From Desulfallas thermosapovorans DSM 6562 (lineage in GTDB: Bacteria > Bacillota > Desulfotomaculia > Desulfotomaculales > Desulfallaceae): DNA of 64,000 bases. A program made the position numbers and the translations under genes. Below are positions 16,254-25,079 of this stretch, in pieces. The DNA is taken from positions 1 through 64,000 of the forward strand of contig NZ_VNHM01000009.1 of NCBI RefSeq assembly GCF_008124625.1, in the 5' to 3' direction. How positions within the stretch are numbered: the first letter of the stretch is position 1; the number at the start of each line of letters is the position of its first letter. The notes beneath the pieces are model-generated. The model was not told where the DNA came from. It did no database searches and saw only the letters and a list, made by a program, of their open reading frames with translations.

Positions 16254-17330
16254 TTAAAACGTAAAATTCTGTTGCTTGCGCAACGCCCTTTCCAGTTCCA
16301 CCTTATCAACGGACCGTTCCAAAGCATTCTCCCTGGTGATGGCACCGGCCAAGCACAGATCGGCCAGGGCCTGGTCCATGGTCTGCATTCCCGCGCCGCG
16401 CCCGGTTTGCATGACGGTATATAGCTGGTGTTCTTTGGCCTCCCGGATTAAATTCCGCACCGCGGGATTGGTAAGCAGCAGTTCCACCGCCGCCACCCGC
16501 CCCCGGCCGTCTTTGCGGGGAATTAATTGCTGGGCCAGCACGGCCTGCAGGGAATCGGCCAGCTGCTGCCTGATCTGGCTGCGCATTCCTTCGGGGAAAA
16601 CATCCACAATACGGTGCACGGCCAGGGCCGCCGTCTGAGTATGCAGGGTGGAAAACACCAGATGCCCGGTCTCGGCAGCGGTGAGGGCGATGGCAATACT
16701 TTCGGTATCACGCATTTCACCGATTAATATAACATCGGGATCGTGGCGCAGCACGTGTCTTAGCGCTGCAGCGAAGGATTTGGTATCGCTGCCCACCTCA
16801 CGCTGCTTGATAATTGATTTTTTGTGGCTGTGCAGGTACTCTATGGGATCCTCCACCGTGACAATGTTTAAACTGCGCTGTTCGTTTATAGCATTGATCA
16901 GGGCGGCCAGGGTGGTGGATTTACCGCTGCCGGTGGGGCCGGTAACCAGTACCAGACCGCGGGGCAGCAGGGCCAAATCCGGCACCGCAGCCGGCAGTCC
17001 CAGCTCGTTTAGGCGGGGAATTTCAAAGGCCACCACCCGGAAATTAACGCCCAGGGAACCACGCTGCCACATGATGTTACCTCTAAACCGGCTGACTCCG
17101 GGCACGGAATGGCTAAAATCCAACTCCCGGGTTTGTTCCAGCAGGTCCCGTTGTTTGGGTTCCAGAATGGGATAGACCAATGCCTCAATATCCGAGGGCA
17201 TTAGGCGTTCCATGGGTAATTTAACCAGTTCACCGTTCACACGTACCACCGGTGGCAGCCCCGCCGCCAGGTGCAGGTCGGAACCGTTCATTTTAACTGT
17301 TTGGATAAGTATATCCTTTAAGTCCATCAT
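16254..17330 (-). CDS. pilT: Type IV pilus retraction ATPase PilT
   Basis: 358 residues, full length for PilT. Walker A GPTGSGKSTT at about 131-140, Asp box TVEDPIEYLH, atypical Walker B (VILIGEMRDTESI) and His box LVFSTLHTQTAA are all present; the C-terminal AIRNLIREAK-like retraction helix appears as PAVRNLIREAKEHQLYTVMQTG. It hydrolyses ATP at the base of the pilus to depolymerise it and allow twitching. The ATG overlaps the pilB stop codon (ATGA), so it is translationally coupled to the extension ATPase. Confidence 0.93.
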   Translation of the reverse strand: MMDLKDILIQTVKMNGSDLHLAAGLPPVVRVNGELVKLPMERLMPSDIEALVYPILEPKQRDLLEQTRELDFSHSVPGVSRFRGNIMWQRGSLGVNFRVVAFEIPRLNELGLPAAVPDLALLPRGLVLVTGPTGSGKSTTLAALINAINEQRSLNIVTVEDPIEYLHSHKKSIIKQREVGSDTKSFAAALRHVLRHDPDVILIGEMRDTESIAIALTAAETGHLVFSTLHTQTAALAVHRIVDVFPEGMRSQIRQQLADSLQAVLAQQLIPRKDGRGRVAAVELLLTNPAVRNLIREAKEHQLYTVMQTGRGAGMQTMDQALADLCLAGAITRENALERSVDKVELERALRKQQNFTF

Positions 17331-18997
17331 ACTACCACCCGCATTATTTCTTCCAGTGTAGTGATACCCTCTCTGACTTTCGCCAGACCGTCCTGGCGCA
17401 GTGTAATCATACCCTCGGCAATGGCGGCTTTCCTGATTTCCCTGGATGGTTTTCGCTCCAGGGTCAGGTTTTGGATCGCTTCGCTGACAAAAAGCAGCTC
17501 GTAAATGCCGATTCTACCCCGGTACCCGGTATTACTGCAGCGCATACAGCCCACCGGGCGGTATAGCGTAACATGAGTTTCGTTTTCTTGAAAAGGGAAG
17601 TCGGGAAAATCGCTCATTTTATGCCGGGGCATGATATAAGGTTCCTTGCAGTTGGGACACAGTACCCGCGCCAAGCGCTGGGCCAGTACACAAAGCAGTG
17701 ACGATGCCGTTAAAAAGGGTTCAATGCCCATCTCCGTCAGGCGGGTTATGGAACCCGGCGCGTCATTGGTATGCAAAGTGGAAAAAACCAGGTGTCCCGT
17801 AAGGGCCGATTCCACAGCCAGTTTGGCTGTTTCACGGTCCCTGATTTCACCCACCATAATGATATCCGGGTCACTGCGCAGTATGGAGCGCAAGCCCGAT
17901 GCAAAGGTAAGGCCGGCCCGGACATTGATCTGCACCTGGTTGATGCCATCCATGCGGTATTCCACCGGGTCTTCCACGGTAATGATATTTTTCGTTGTTT
18001 TATCAAGGGTAGCTAGGCTGGCATAAAGCGTTGTGCTTTTACCGCTACCCGTGGGGCCGGTGACCAAAATGCAGCCATGGGGCCGGCTGATGGCTTCCCG
18101 GTATTTACTCAACACACCGGGGGTGATGCCCAGTTCACTGAGGGTGATAATACGGGATGAGCGGTTCAGCAGCCGCAGGGTCAACCGCTCGCCGTAACTG
18201 GCGGGCAGTGAGGCCACCCGCACATCAATGGTTTGGCCTTCAATTTTGAGGGACATGCGGCCGTCCTGGGGCAGCCGGCGCTCGGCAATGTTCATATTAG
18301 CCATGATCTTAAACCTTGACACCAGCGGGCCGTGCATTGTCCGGGGCAATTGCATGGTATCATGCAGCACACCGTCGATACGGAACCGCACCCGCAGGTG
18401 ACTTTCGTACAATTCTATATGCACGTCACTGGCCTTGGCACCCACCGCCTGGGTTATGATCATATTGGCCAATTGTACCGCCGGTTTGTTCGCCGCATCT
18501 TCGGATTCAATGGTGATTTGCTCTTCGGCCTGGATATCATCCTTAACCTGCTCAAATTCCATATTGGCCCGGCTGTACTTTTCAATCATGGCGTCCAGTT
18601 CGGTATCCGGGGCCACCACCACTTTAATATCAAAGCCGGTGAGAATACGTATATCGTCAATGGCCATGATGTTATTGGGATGCTGCATGGCCACCACCAG
18701 TTTGTTATCGCTGAAGCTGATGGGCAGTGCCCTGTAGCGTTTTAATGCTTCCACCGGTAAGGTGGCCACGGCAGCGCTGTCAATGGTGGTGTTTTCCAGC
18801 GATATAAAGGGTACCCCGGAACGCCGGGCAATAACCCTGGCTATATCGTCTTCGTTACAAAAACCCAACCGCACCAGGGTTTTACCCAGAAAACCCTTTT
18901 CTTTTTTTTGCACTTCCAGCGCCTCGGCCAGCTGGGCTTCGGTGATTACCTTTTCTTTAACCAACCAGTTGCCGAGATAATTGTCTTTTGCCTTCAT
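17327..18997 (-). CDS. pilB: Type IV pilus extension ATPase PilB
   Basis: 556 residues. An N-terminal MshEN/T2SSE-N region (about 1-145) has YLGNWLVKEKVITEAQLAEA and then GKTLVRLGFCNEDDIARVIA, the repeat pattern that binds cyclic-di-GMP in MshE. Walker A GPTGSGKSTT lies at 314-323, followed by TVEDPVEYRMDG, IIMVGEIRDRETA and LVFSTLHTNDAPG. A four-cysteine zinc site near 440-490 (CPNC, CMRC) is standard for PilB/GspE and absent from PilT. It powers pilus assembly. First gene of the operon, behind a promoter, cyclic-di-GMP riboswitch and terminator at 19052-19243. Confidence 0.93.
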   Translation of the reverse strand: MKAKDNYLGNWLVKEKVITEAQLAEALEVQKKEKGFLGKTLVRLGFCNEDDIARVIARRSGVPFISLENTTIDSAAVATLPVEALKRYRALPISFSDNKLVVAMQHPNNIMAIDDIRILTGFDIKVVVAPDTELDAMIEKYSRANMEFEQVKDDIQAEEQITIESEDAANKPAVQLANMIITQAVGAKASDVHIELYESHLRVRFRIDGVLHDTMQLPRTMHGPLVSRFKIMANMNIAERRLPQDGRMSLKIEGQTIDVRVASLPASYGERLTLRLLNRSSRIITLSELGITPGVLSKYREAISRPHGCILVTGPTGSGKSTTLYASLATLDKTTKNIITVEDPVEYRMDGINQVQINVRAGLTFASGLRSILRSDPDIIMVGEIRDRETAKLAVESALTGHLVFSTLHTNDAPGSITRLTEMGIEPFLTASSLLCVLAQRLARVLCPNCKEPYIMPRHKMSDFPDFPFQENETHVTLYRPVGCMRCSNTGYRGRIGIYELLFVSEAIQNLTLERKPSREIRKAAIAEGMITLRQDGLAKVREGITTLEEIMRVVV

Positions 18998-19051
18998 ACC
19001 GCCCTACCTCTGCACGGCATTTAATGTAATGAGGTGTTCTCCTAAAACGGT

Positions 19052-19082
19052 AAAAAAAAGCGTGAATCGAATCGATTCCGCA
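19052..19082 (-). terminator. Riboswitch-controlled terminator of the pilus operon
   Basis: On the minus strand GCGGAATCG pairs with CGATTCACGC (one bulged T) with a tiny loop, followed by a run of seven or more U. Its 5' arm begins within GTGC, the last bases of the aptamer's closing helix, so aptamer closure and terminator formation compete. This suggests ligand binding favours read-through; the direction is an inference. Confidence 0.75.
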
Positions 19083-19172
19083 CATGGCTGCCCGGCCGCC
19101 ATTGTGTAATGGATACACTTTAGGCCCGTGGCTTTGCGTATACTTCTTTCGAAGTACTTGCCTTTTTCATGC
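19078..19172 (-). ncRNA. Cyclic-di-GMP class I riboswitch (GEMM)
   Basis: Reading the minus strand, the core has GGCAAG, a stem with a GAAA tetraloop (TACTTC-GAAA-GAAGTA), ACGCAAAGCC, ACGGGCCTAA, a second hairpin closed by GTGT/ACAC, and ATGGCGGCCGGGCAGCC. These match the conserved GEMM-I blocks GCAAA, CGAAAG, GACGCAAAGCC, GGCCTAA and the GCCGGGTTGCC-like tetraloop receptor. The only genes downstream in that direction are pilB-pilT-pilC-pilM-pilN-pilO onward, so it senses cyclic-di-GMP for pilus expression. Confidence 0.92.
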
Positions 19173-19214
19173 TTTAGTGTACTCTTTTGGACAAATTGTT
19201 AATATATATCTCAG

Positions 19215-19243
19215 ATTATAAAAAAATTTACATTAAAAAACAA
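19215..19243 (-). promoter_or_regulatory. Promoter of the type IV pilus operon
   Basis: On the minus strand TTGTTT (19238-19243), exactly 17 bases, then TATAAT (19215-19220). Transcription would start near 19208, about 35 bases before the riboswitch. The surrounding DNA is very AT-rich. Confidence 0.7.
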
Positions 19244-19295
19244 TATATTCGAGCAAATATATTAAATGATATTTCTTACCAAATAAGGTTAATGT

Positions 19296-20387
19296 TTATT
19301 GTGCCCGGGCCGCGGCAATAGCCTGGCGGATGCGCTCTTCGGATGTGCGGCGGTGGATAACAGCCCGGCCCGTGTCCACCGGTATGATGAATGTTATGGC
19401 ACCGCCAACTGTTTTCTTGTCACCGTACATGGCCGTGATAATATCCCGTGTAGCCAGACCAGGCGGTACAGTGGTGGGCAGGCCGGCTTTGTGCAGCAGG
19501 TTTTTAATTCTGCGGGCCGCTTCCCGTGATAACATGCCCAGATCCATCCCCAGGTGTATTGCCACCGCAGTGCCCATGGCCACGGCTTCACCGTGGCTGT
19601 AGCGGCCATAACCCGCCAGGGCTTCGATGGCATGCCCCACGGTGTGCCCGAGGTTCAATATGGCCCGGGTACCCTGTTCGGTTTCATCCTGTTCCACCAC
19701 CCGGGCTTTATTGATACAGGACTGTTCAATGACATGGGCAAGCGCTCCGGGTTCCAGCGCCAGCACCTGGTGTATGTTGTCCTCCAGCCAGGTGAAAAAT
19801 GAAGCATCACCAATAATGCCGTATTTGATCACCTCGGCCAACCCCGACCGCAATTCCCGCCGGGGGAGGGTATCCAGCGCGGCTGTATCCGAAACCACCA
19901 GCGCGGGCTGGTAAAAGGCACCGATAATGTTCTTACCCCGGGGATGGTTTACCGCCACTTTGCCCCCTACGCTGCTGTCCACCTGGGCCAGCAATGTGGT
20001 GGGCACCTGCACAAAGGGCACGCCCCGCATGTAGGTGGCGGCCACAAACCCGGCCAGGTCGCCCACCACCCCGCCGCCCAGCGCCACCACTGCCGAGCGC
20101 CGGTCCAGGCCGGCGGTAAAGGCACGGTCGTAAAGCAGTTCAGCACTGGACAGCGTTTTGTACTGCTCCCCGTCGGGTATGGCCACCTGAAAGACTTCCA
20201 GGCCCGCCTGAGCCAGACTGCCGGTCACCCGCCCGGCGTATATGGCACCCACCGTAGTGTTGGTAACCAGGAGCACTTTGCGGCCCACAGGCAGTTCGGC
20301 CAGCATATCACCAATGCGGTCCAGCAATCCGCTGCCGATGGCAATACGGTAGGAACGCCGGCCCAAGTTTATACGTACATTCTTCAT
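19296..20387 (-). CDS. aroB: 3-dehydroquinate synthase
   Basis: 363 residues. NAD-binding and active-site motifs are clear: DGEQYKTLSSAELLYD, ALGGGVVGDLAGFVAATYMRGVPF, PTTLLAQVDSSVGGKVAVNHPRGKN, and the zinc ligands in LAEVIKYG, LNLGHTVGHAIEA and YSHGEAVAMG. Converts DAHP to 3-dehydroquinate, the second step of the shikimate pathway, using NAD and a divalent metal. The start overlaps aroK by 4 bases, and the gene is the last of the aro run before the pilus operon. Confidence 0.95.
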   Translation of the reverse strand: MKNVRINLGRRSYRIAIGSGLLDRIGDMLAELPVGRKVLLVTNTTVGAIYAGRVTGSLAQAGLEVFQVAIPDGEQYKTLSSAELLYDRAFTAGLDRRSAVVALGGGVVGDLAGFVAATYMRGVPFVQVPTTLLAQVDSSVGGKVAVNHPRGKNIIGAFYQPALVVSDTAALDTLPRRELRSGLAEVIKYGIIGDASFFTWLEDNIHQVLALEPGALAHVIEQSCINKARVVEQDETEQGTRAILNLGHTVGHAIEALAGYGRYSHGEAVAMGTAVAIHLGMDLGMLSREAARRIKNLLHKAGLPTTVPPGLATRDIITAMYGDKKTVGGAITFIIPVDTGRAVIHRRTSEERIRQAIAAARAQ

Positions 20388-20905
20388 GATATATATTCCT
20401 TTTGCTGTAAATAATTTATTATTTGATGCAGCACTTCATCAAAACCAAGCTCGCCGGTATCCACCGTAAACTCGGCCACTTCATAGGCACCGGCCCGCTC
20501 ATGTAGTAACCTGACAATGTTTTCCCAAAGATCGCCCCGGCTCAGCAGCGGGCGGCGCTTTTTATTTTTCACCCGCTGAAAAATAACCTCGGGTGCAGCT
20601 GTTAAACAAATCAGCACGCCGTTTTGCCGTAGTATCTCCACGTTCTCCCGGTCCAGCACCGTACCGCCGCCCGTGGCCACTACCAGCCCCGCCCGGCGGG
20701 AAAGCTTGCGCACCAGTAGTTTTTCTTCCGAGCGAAACCTGATTTCCCCATCCTTGCGAAAAATTTGCTCCACAGTTTTACCTGTAATCTCTTCAATGGC
20801 ACTGTCGGTATCGACAAATTTATAGCCCAGGCGCCTGGCCAGGTGCCTGCCCAGTGATGATTTACCGGTACCCATAAAGCCAATTAAAATAATATTTTTT
20901 TTCAT
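20384..20905 (-). CDS. aroK: Shikimate kinase
   Basis: 173 residues from ATG 20905 (AGGA 6 bases upstream), starting MKKNIILIGFMGTGKSS with the Walker A loop GFMGTGKSS. FVDTDSAIEE (Mg and shikimate site), FRKDGEIRFRSEE and VVATGGGTVL (shikimate-binding GGG) follow, then the lid-region arginine and RRPLL. Phosphorylates shikimate at the 3-hydroxyl. Thirteen bases follow aroC; the end overlaps aroB by 4 bases. Confidence 0.95.
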   Translation of the reverse strand: MKKNIILIGFMGTGKSSLGRHLARRLGYKFVDTDSAIEEITGKTVEQIFRKDGEIRFRSEEKLLVRKLSRRAGLVVATGGGTVLDRENVEILRQNGVLICLTAAPEVIFQRVKNKKRRPLLSRGDLWENIVRLLHERAGAYEVAEFTVDTGELGFDEVLHQIINYLQQKEYIS

Positions 20906-20918
20906 TTGTAATCCTTTT

Positions 20919-22085
20919 CTAGAAACTTTTTGCATAATCGCGATACAGGGCCACTCTCTCTTTAATTTCCCCCATCGTATCTCCGCCGAATTTCTCCAAC
21001 ACCACCGCCGCCAGTTCCCAGGCCGTCACAGCCTCGCCCACCACACAGGCCGCCGGCACGGCACAGGTATCTGAGCGTTCCACTGACGCTTCGAAGGGTT
21101 GTTTGGTATGTATATCCACACTGCGCAGCGGCTTATACAGGGTGGGAATGGGTTTCATAGCCGCCCGCAGCAGTAGTATATCACCGTTGGACATACCGCC
21201 CTCGATACCCCCGGCGTTATTGGTCGACCGGTAAAAACCCCGGTCCGAACGGTAAAATATCTCGTCATGAATCTCCGATCCCCTGGCGGCCGCGGCAGCA
21301 AAACCCGCGCCCACTTCCACACCTTTGATGGCTTGAATACTCATCAGCGCCCCGGCCAACCGTCCATCCAAGGTGCGATCCCGTTGGGTATAGCTGCCCA
21401 GGCCCGGGGGCAAGCCGAAAACGTATACTTCAAAAACCCCGCCCAGGGAATCCCCGGCTGCCCGGGCGGCATCTATTTCCTGCACCATGGCTGCGCCGGC
21501 CTCGGGGTCGGCGCAGTATACCGGTGAATTGGCCACTGCAGCGGCCAGTTTTTCCGTATCCAGGGTAAGATCCAGGGCACGGGCTTTGATGCTACCAATT
21601 TGCACCACCTGGCCCGCCACCAGTATGTCCAGTTCTTCAAGCAAACGGCGGGCCACCGTACCGGCCGCCACCCGGGCCGCCGTTTCCCGGGCACTGGATC
21701 GTTCCAGCACGTTGCGCATGTCCCGGTGGCCGTATTTAATAGCCCCGGTTAAATCAGCATGCCCCGGCCGGGGCCTGGTAACGGCGCGGGACTTTAAGTC
21801 CGCTCCGGCTCCTGGATCCATCACCCGGCACCAGTTTGGCCAGTCCTTGTTGGCCACCACCAGTGTCAGCGGGCTGCCCGTGGTCAACCCGCCCCGTACT
21901 CCCGAGGTTATGGCCACGCGGTCCCGCTCAATGTTCATTCGACCGCCCCGGCCATGCCCGCCCTGGCGTCTGGCCAGTTGCTGGTCGATATACTCAGCCG
22001 CCAGGGGAAGACCCGCCGGTACACCATCCAGTATGGCGGTAAGGGAGGGGCCATGGGACTCCCCGGCTGTAAGGCAACGCAGCAA
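20919..22085 (-). CDS. aroC: Chorismate synthase
   Basis: 388 residues from TTG 22085, giving [15 protein letters not shown], the normal opening; AAAGG lies 9 bases before this TTG but directly against the ATG at 22094, which is the alternative. Signatures: [75 protein letters not shown], and the late [13 protein letters not shown] and [10 protein letters not shown]. An FMN-dependent lyase that makes chorismate from EPSP. Between aroE (41 bases upstream) and aroK. Confidence 0.95.
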   Translation of the reverse strand: MLRCLTAGESHGPSLTAILDGVPAGLPLAAEYIDQQLARRQGGHGRGGRMNIERDRVAITSGVRGGLTTGSPLTLVVANKDWPNWCRVMDPGAGADLKSRAVTRPRPGHADLTGAIKYGHRDMRNVLERSSARETAARVAAGTVARRLLEELDILVAGQVVQIGSIKARALDLTLDTEKLAAAVANSPVYCADPEAGAAMVQEIDAARAAGDSLGGVFEVYVFGLPPGLGSYTQRDRTLDGRLAGALMSIQAIKGVEVGAGFAAAAARGSEIHDEIFYRSDRGFYRSTNNAGGIEGGMSNGDILLLRAAMKPIPTLYKPLRSVDIHTKQPFEASVERSDTCAVPAACVVGEAVTAWELAAVVLEKFGGDTMGEIKERVALYRDYAKSF

Positions 22086-22126
22086 TGAAATCATCCTTTC
22101 AGTTACAGGTCCGGTAACACCCGGCC

Positions 22127-23053
22127 TTAAATACCGGCCTGCCGGTACAGTGCCCGCCGCATCACCGCAACGGGGGCGGCCAGGCCGGTCCATGCTTCAA
22201 AGGAAAGCACACCCTGATGCAATAACATGCCCAGGCCGTTGGCAACTACCGCACCGTTGGCGGCGGACCGGGCTAAAAAACGAGTCACCGGCGGGTTATA
22301 GACCAGGTCATAGGCCAGTTGGCCGCTGCCGGGCACTCCTCTGGGCAGTGGTAAATCCCCCCGGACCTGGCCTGACATACCCAGCGGAGTGCAGTTAACC
22401 ACCAGTGCGGCCCGGCGGGCAAAGCCCGCCAGAAGCCGGTCGCCGGGATCCCATTGCAAAGCAAGGACTTGTAAGCCGGTTTTTGAATGTACGGATTTAG
22501 CCAGTTCCTCCGCCCGGGCCCGGTTACGATTAACCACAGCCACCTCCGGGCAGCCCGCCTGCGCCAGGGCCATCACCACGGCCCGGGCGGATCCCCCGGC
22601 CCCCAAAACAAGCGCCGGGCCTTGGGAGGGTTCGAAACCGTGATCTTCCCGCAAATCTTTAATAAACCCGGGCCCGTCGGTATTGTAACCGGCCAACCGG
22701 CCTTGCCGGTTAATTATGGTGTTCACCGCTCCGTAAAGGATGGCGGTTTCCGCCAGTTCATCCAGGTGAGGCATAACGGCCTCTTTGTAAGGTATCGTAA
22801 CGTTAACCCCGGCTACGCCCAGCGCCCGCAGGCCCTCCATAGCGGCGACCAGGTTTTCCGGCTGTACCCCGAAGGGTACATACACACCGTTTAACCCCAG
22901 GGCAGCCAGGGCCGCGTTATGCATGGCCGGCGAGTAACTGTGGGCCACCGGGTGGCCGATGAGGCCGTATACCGCAGTTTCACCGTTGAACGCCAAGCCG
23001 CCGGCCGGCGCGCCCTCGTGTCTTGCTATCCCGTCAATTTTCTCTCCGTTCAA
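22127..23053 (-). CDS. aroE: Shikimate dehydrogenase
   Basis: 308 residues, slightly long because of a 25-residue N-terminal extension from TTG 23053 (GGGG 9 bases upstream). [21 protein letters not shown] is the shikimate site, [10 protein letters not shown] contains the catalytic Lys, [23 protein letters not shown] has the Asp partner, [16 protein letters not shown] is the nucleotide loop and [12 protein letters not shown] gives NADP preference. Reduces 3-dehydroshikimate to shikimate. Seven bases after the YqeG gene, so part of one operon. Confidence 0.94.
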   Translation of the reverse strand: MNGEKIDGIARHEGAPAGGLAFNGETAVYGLIGHPVAHSYSPAMHNAALAALGLNGVYVPFGVQPENLVAAMEGLRALGVAGVNVTIPYKEAVMPHLDELAETAILYGAVNTIINRQGRLAGYNTDGPGFIKDLREDHGFEPSQGPALVLGAGGSARAVVMALAQAGCPEVAVVNRNRARAEELAKSVHSKTGLQVLALQWDPGDRLLAGFARRAALVVNCTPLGMSGQVRGDLPLPRGVPGSGQLAYDLVYNPPVTRFLARSAANGAVVANGLGMLLHQGVLSFEAWTGLAAPVAVMRRALYRQAGI

Positions 23054-23059
23054 GACAGG

Positions 23060-23602
23060 TTACCCCTTCTTTCTCCTGACATAGTACTGTTTATCCTTAT
23101 GGGATACCAGGCGGGATATGCGAGCCAGTAACAGTTTCTCCAGGCGCCGGTTAACCAGCTTGGTTCCCCAAAACTCCTTACCGGGCATGGGCACCACCAG
23201 TACGGTGAACATGCCCAGCCTGTTCCCGCCCCAAATGTCGGTAAATATCTGGTCGCCCACCACTGCAGTTTCCGCAGCGGTGGTATTGAGTAAGCCAAGG
23301 GCGCGCCGGAAAGCCCCGGGCATGGGCTTGATCGCCCTGACCACACAGGGTATATTGAGCGGACGGGCCAGTTTATTCACCCGGGCCGTACTGTTATTGG
23401 AAACGATACATAGCTTGAATCCCCGTTCCAGCATACCTTTAAGCCAGCTTTTTATTTCAGGGGAAAAGCTATCCCGGTCCCGGGGCACTATGGTGTTATC
23501 CAAATCCAGTAATACCGTGTTGATACCATGTTTACGCAGCTCATCGGGATTTATATCTAAAATTGATGGAACATACATATCGGGGTAAAAAATACGCAGC
23601 AT
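23060..23602 (-). CDS. YqeG-family HAD-IIIA phosphatase
   Basis: 180 residues with HAD motifs: motif I VLLDLDNTIVPRD, motif II CIVSNNSTAR, a motif III lysine in AIKPMPGAFRRAL, and motif IV VGDQIFTDIWGGNRLG. This is the YqeG/GEP4-like phosphatase family; GEP4 dephosphorylates phosphatidylglycerophosphate in mitochondria, and the bacterial role is not certain. AAGGAG lies 6 bases before ATG 23602. It heads the shikimate run, with a possible promoter at 23679-23708. Confidence 0.88.
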   Translation of the reverse strand: MLRIFYPDMYVPSILDINPDELRKHGINTVLLDLDNTIVPRDRDSFSPEIKSWLKGMLERGFKLCIVSNNSTARVNKLARPLNIPCVVRAIKPMPGAFRRALGLLNTTAAETAVVGDQIFTDIWGGNRLGMFTVLVVPMPGKEFWGTKLVNRRLEKLLLARISRLVSHKDKQYYVRRKKG

Positions 23603-23678
23603 CTAACTCTCCTTGGACATGAAATCAAGCTGTTTGTCGCTTTGGTGCTTTTGGTATATGCTATTCCTTAATCCATAC

Positions 23679-23708
23679 ATTGTAACCCTGTGGGGCATGA
23701 AATTTCAA
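23679..23708 (-). promoter_or_regulatory. Possible promoter for yqeG-aro genes
   Basis: On the minus strand TTGAAA (23703-23708), 18 bases, then TACAAT (23679-23684), lying at and just past the mobA stop codon and about 75 bases before the YqeG start. Confidence 0.4.
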
Positions 23709-24370
23709 TACCAACCACCCAGGGACCGGGCCTTTTTGAGATCCCCGGGGGTGTTTAAGTTTAAGAAAACCCTTTCCAGGTGCGGTTCCACCTGGAACAT
23801 TTCCTCTTCCTCAACATACCTGACCCTGACCTGTTCGTAAAAGCCGGTTATTTTATTTTGCCCCCGGGTCAAGCGCTGTTCGATAACTTCGATACACCCC
23901 TTGCCATATATGGCACACAGCGGTTCGGCATATCCCCGGTAACGGGGTACCACCACATCATAATCACCCGGCAGCTCAATCATAAAACGGGCCAGGGGAG
24001 CACTGATAAATGGCATATCGCAGGCTGCCACCAGCACCCGGGAATGAACGGCCTGCACCAGACCGGCGTGTATACCACCCAGCGGGCCGTGTCCGGGTAG
24101 AATATCCCTGACGGCTTTATCACCATACCGGGCAAATTTTTCCGGGCGGCCGGTCACCACCAGTATTTCATCCACCAGCGTTCTAAAGACACCGGCAATA
24201 GTTTCAATTAAGGTATACGGCCCCACCTTTAACAGTGCCTTGTCCGTACCCATCCGGGCGCTTTTACCGCCCGCCAGTATAACCCCGGAAATATTTGCCC
24301 TGTGCTGCAACAAACCCCGCTCCAACTCCTTGTGATAAATAATCTTCCGCCTTGACGACAACTTTCCCAC
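23705..24370 (-). CDS. mobA: Molybdenum cofactor guanylyltransferase
   Basis: 221 residues. The nucleotidyltransferase loop SGVILAGGKSARMGTDKALLKV (starting near 28) is the MobA signature; GPLGGIHAGL, VAACDMPFIS (metal-binding Asp) and DVVVPRYRGYAEPLCAIY follow. Attaches GMP to molybdopterin to give the MGD cofactor used by molybdenum or tungsten oxidoreductases. The first 20 or so residues before the domain are not conserved-looking; a TTG about 20 codons in has GGAG 9 bases upstream and may be the true start. No other moa/moe genes are in the window. An unassigned structured region lies just upstream. Confidence 0.9.
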   Translation of the reverse strand: MGKLSSRRKIIYHKELERGLLQHRANISGVILAGGKSARMGTDKALLKVGPYTLIETIAGVFRTLVDEILVVTGRPEKFARYGDKAVRDILPGHGPLGGIHAGLVQAVHSRVLVAACDMPFISAPLARFMIELPGDYDVVVPRYRGYAEPLCAIYGKGCIEVIEQRLTRGQNKITGFYEQVRVRYVEEEEMFQVEPHLERVFLNLNTPGDLKKARSLGGWY

Positions 24371-24439
24371 GGGAAGTTCCCGCTCCCCTATATTCTACAC
24401 ATTAACTCATATTTCCTCTCATTAAAATTTTTCCCGCCT

Positions 24440-24712
24440 TGTTTAGCGTTTATTTATAATGAAAATGTTTGCCAAAAGTGGCGAGCGCCTTCAGCTTCTA
24501 CAGTAGGTTCCGGATATTGGCGTCGATGTTTTTATCGTAACTTGTAACCCTAGACTAGGCTTCCCGGGTGCACCGCCGCTCCCGGGGAAGGAATTTCACC
24601 TCCGAGATTATGCTATCGGGACTCCAGGTTCGTTTTTACTCCGTAACGTAACCGCTGTCCTTAACAGCTAAAAGTTGTGTTAATACACGACGGATGCGAC
24701 TGCCCGTCGCAC
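24440..24712. other. Hairpin-rich non-coding block, possible structured RNA
   Basis: No open frame makes sense here. The stretch contains many strong foldbacks: GGCG-ag-CGCC near 24481, CGAT-ATCG near 24511, CCTA-gac-TAGG near 24549, a 9-10 bp GC-rich stem CTTCCCGGG / CCCGGGGAAG at about 24559-24589, CCGA/TCGG near 24603-24620, GCTGT/ACAGC near 24654-24668, GTGT/ACAC and CGACGG/CCGTCG near 24677-24707. It is much more GC-rich and ordered than ordinary spacer in this window. I do not recognise the class; the strand is unknown. mobA lies downstream on the minus strand. Confidence 0.45.
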
Positions 24713-24714
24713 AT

Positions 24715-24740
24715 TAAAAAACCCCGGCCACCGGCCAGGG
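24715..24740 (-). terminator. Intrinsic terminator after FmdB-type gene
   Basis: On the minus strand CCCTGGCC-ggt-GGCCGGGG is followed at once by TTTTTT. It lies about 70 bases after the zinc-ribbon gene and separates it from the structured block at 24440-24712. Confidence 0.8.
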
Positions 24741-24808
24741 TAGGAAACCAGCATATGAATATATATTTACCAGCTCAAACCGGCCCACGGCCGGTTTTAC
24801 TAAATTCC

Positions 24809-25009
24809 TCAGCCACCGCTGAATCCGCCGCCGGTAGCCGGTATATCACAACTTCCGCCGCTTCCGGTGCGCACCGCACAGCCCGTGAACAACTGCTCCA
24901 CATTTTTACCGCCGCAGCCGGGGCAGGATACTTTGTCTTTATCACTGATACTAACCATAACGGTGAATTTATGCCCGCATTGGGCACAGCGAAAATCATA
25001 GGTGGGCAT
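24809..25009 (-). CDS. FmdB-family zinc ribbon protein
   Basis: 66 residues: MPTYDFRCAQCGHKFTVM and then SCPGCGGKNVEQL give two CxxC pairs of a rubredoxin-like zinc knuckle, ending in a Gly/Ser-rich tail with two more Cys. The MPTYDFRC opening is characteristic of the FmdB putative regulatory family, named after a gene next to formamidase. Function unknown. GGGGAGG lies 11 bases before the ATG. Followed by a clear terminator. Confidence 0.88.
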   Translation of the reverse strand: MPTYDFRCAQCGHKFTVMVSISDKDKVSCPGCGGKNVEQLFTGCAVRTGSGGSCDIPATGGGFSGG

Positions 25010-25079
25010 AGCTGTTTAAACCTCCCCTGGAAAAATGTTTATTGCAATGTTCTTAAATCAATAGTTTTAAACTATTAGT

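Noticed and set aside
24461-24700. tmRNA, SRP RNA, RNase P RNA or tRNA-Sec as an explanation for the hairpin block.
   Set aside because: None of their conserved cores (for example GGTTCAA-type arm, GGAAGG SRP loop, RNase P GAGGAAAGTCC) is present.
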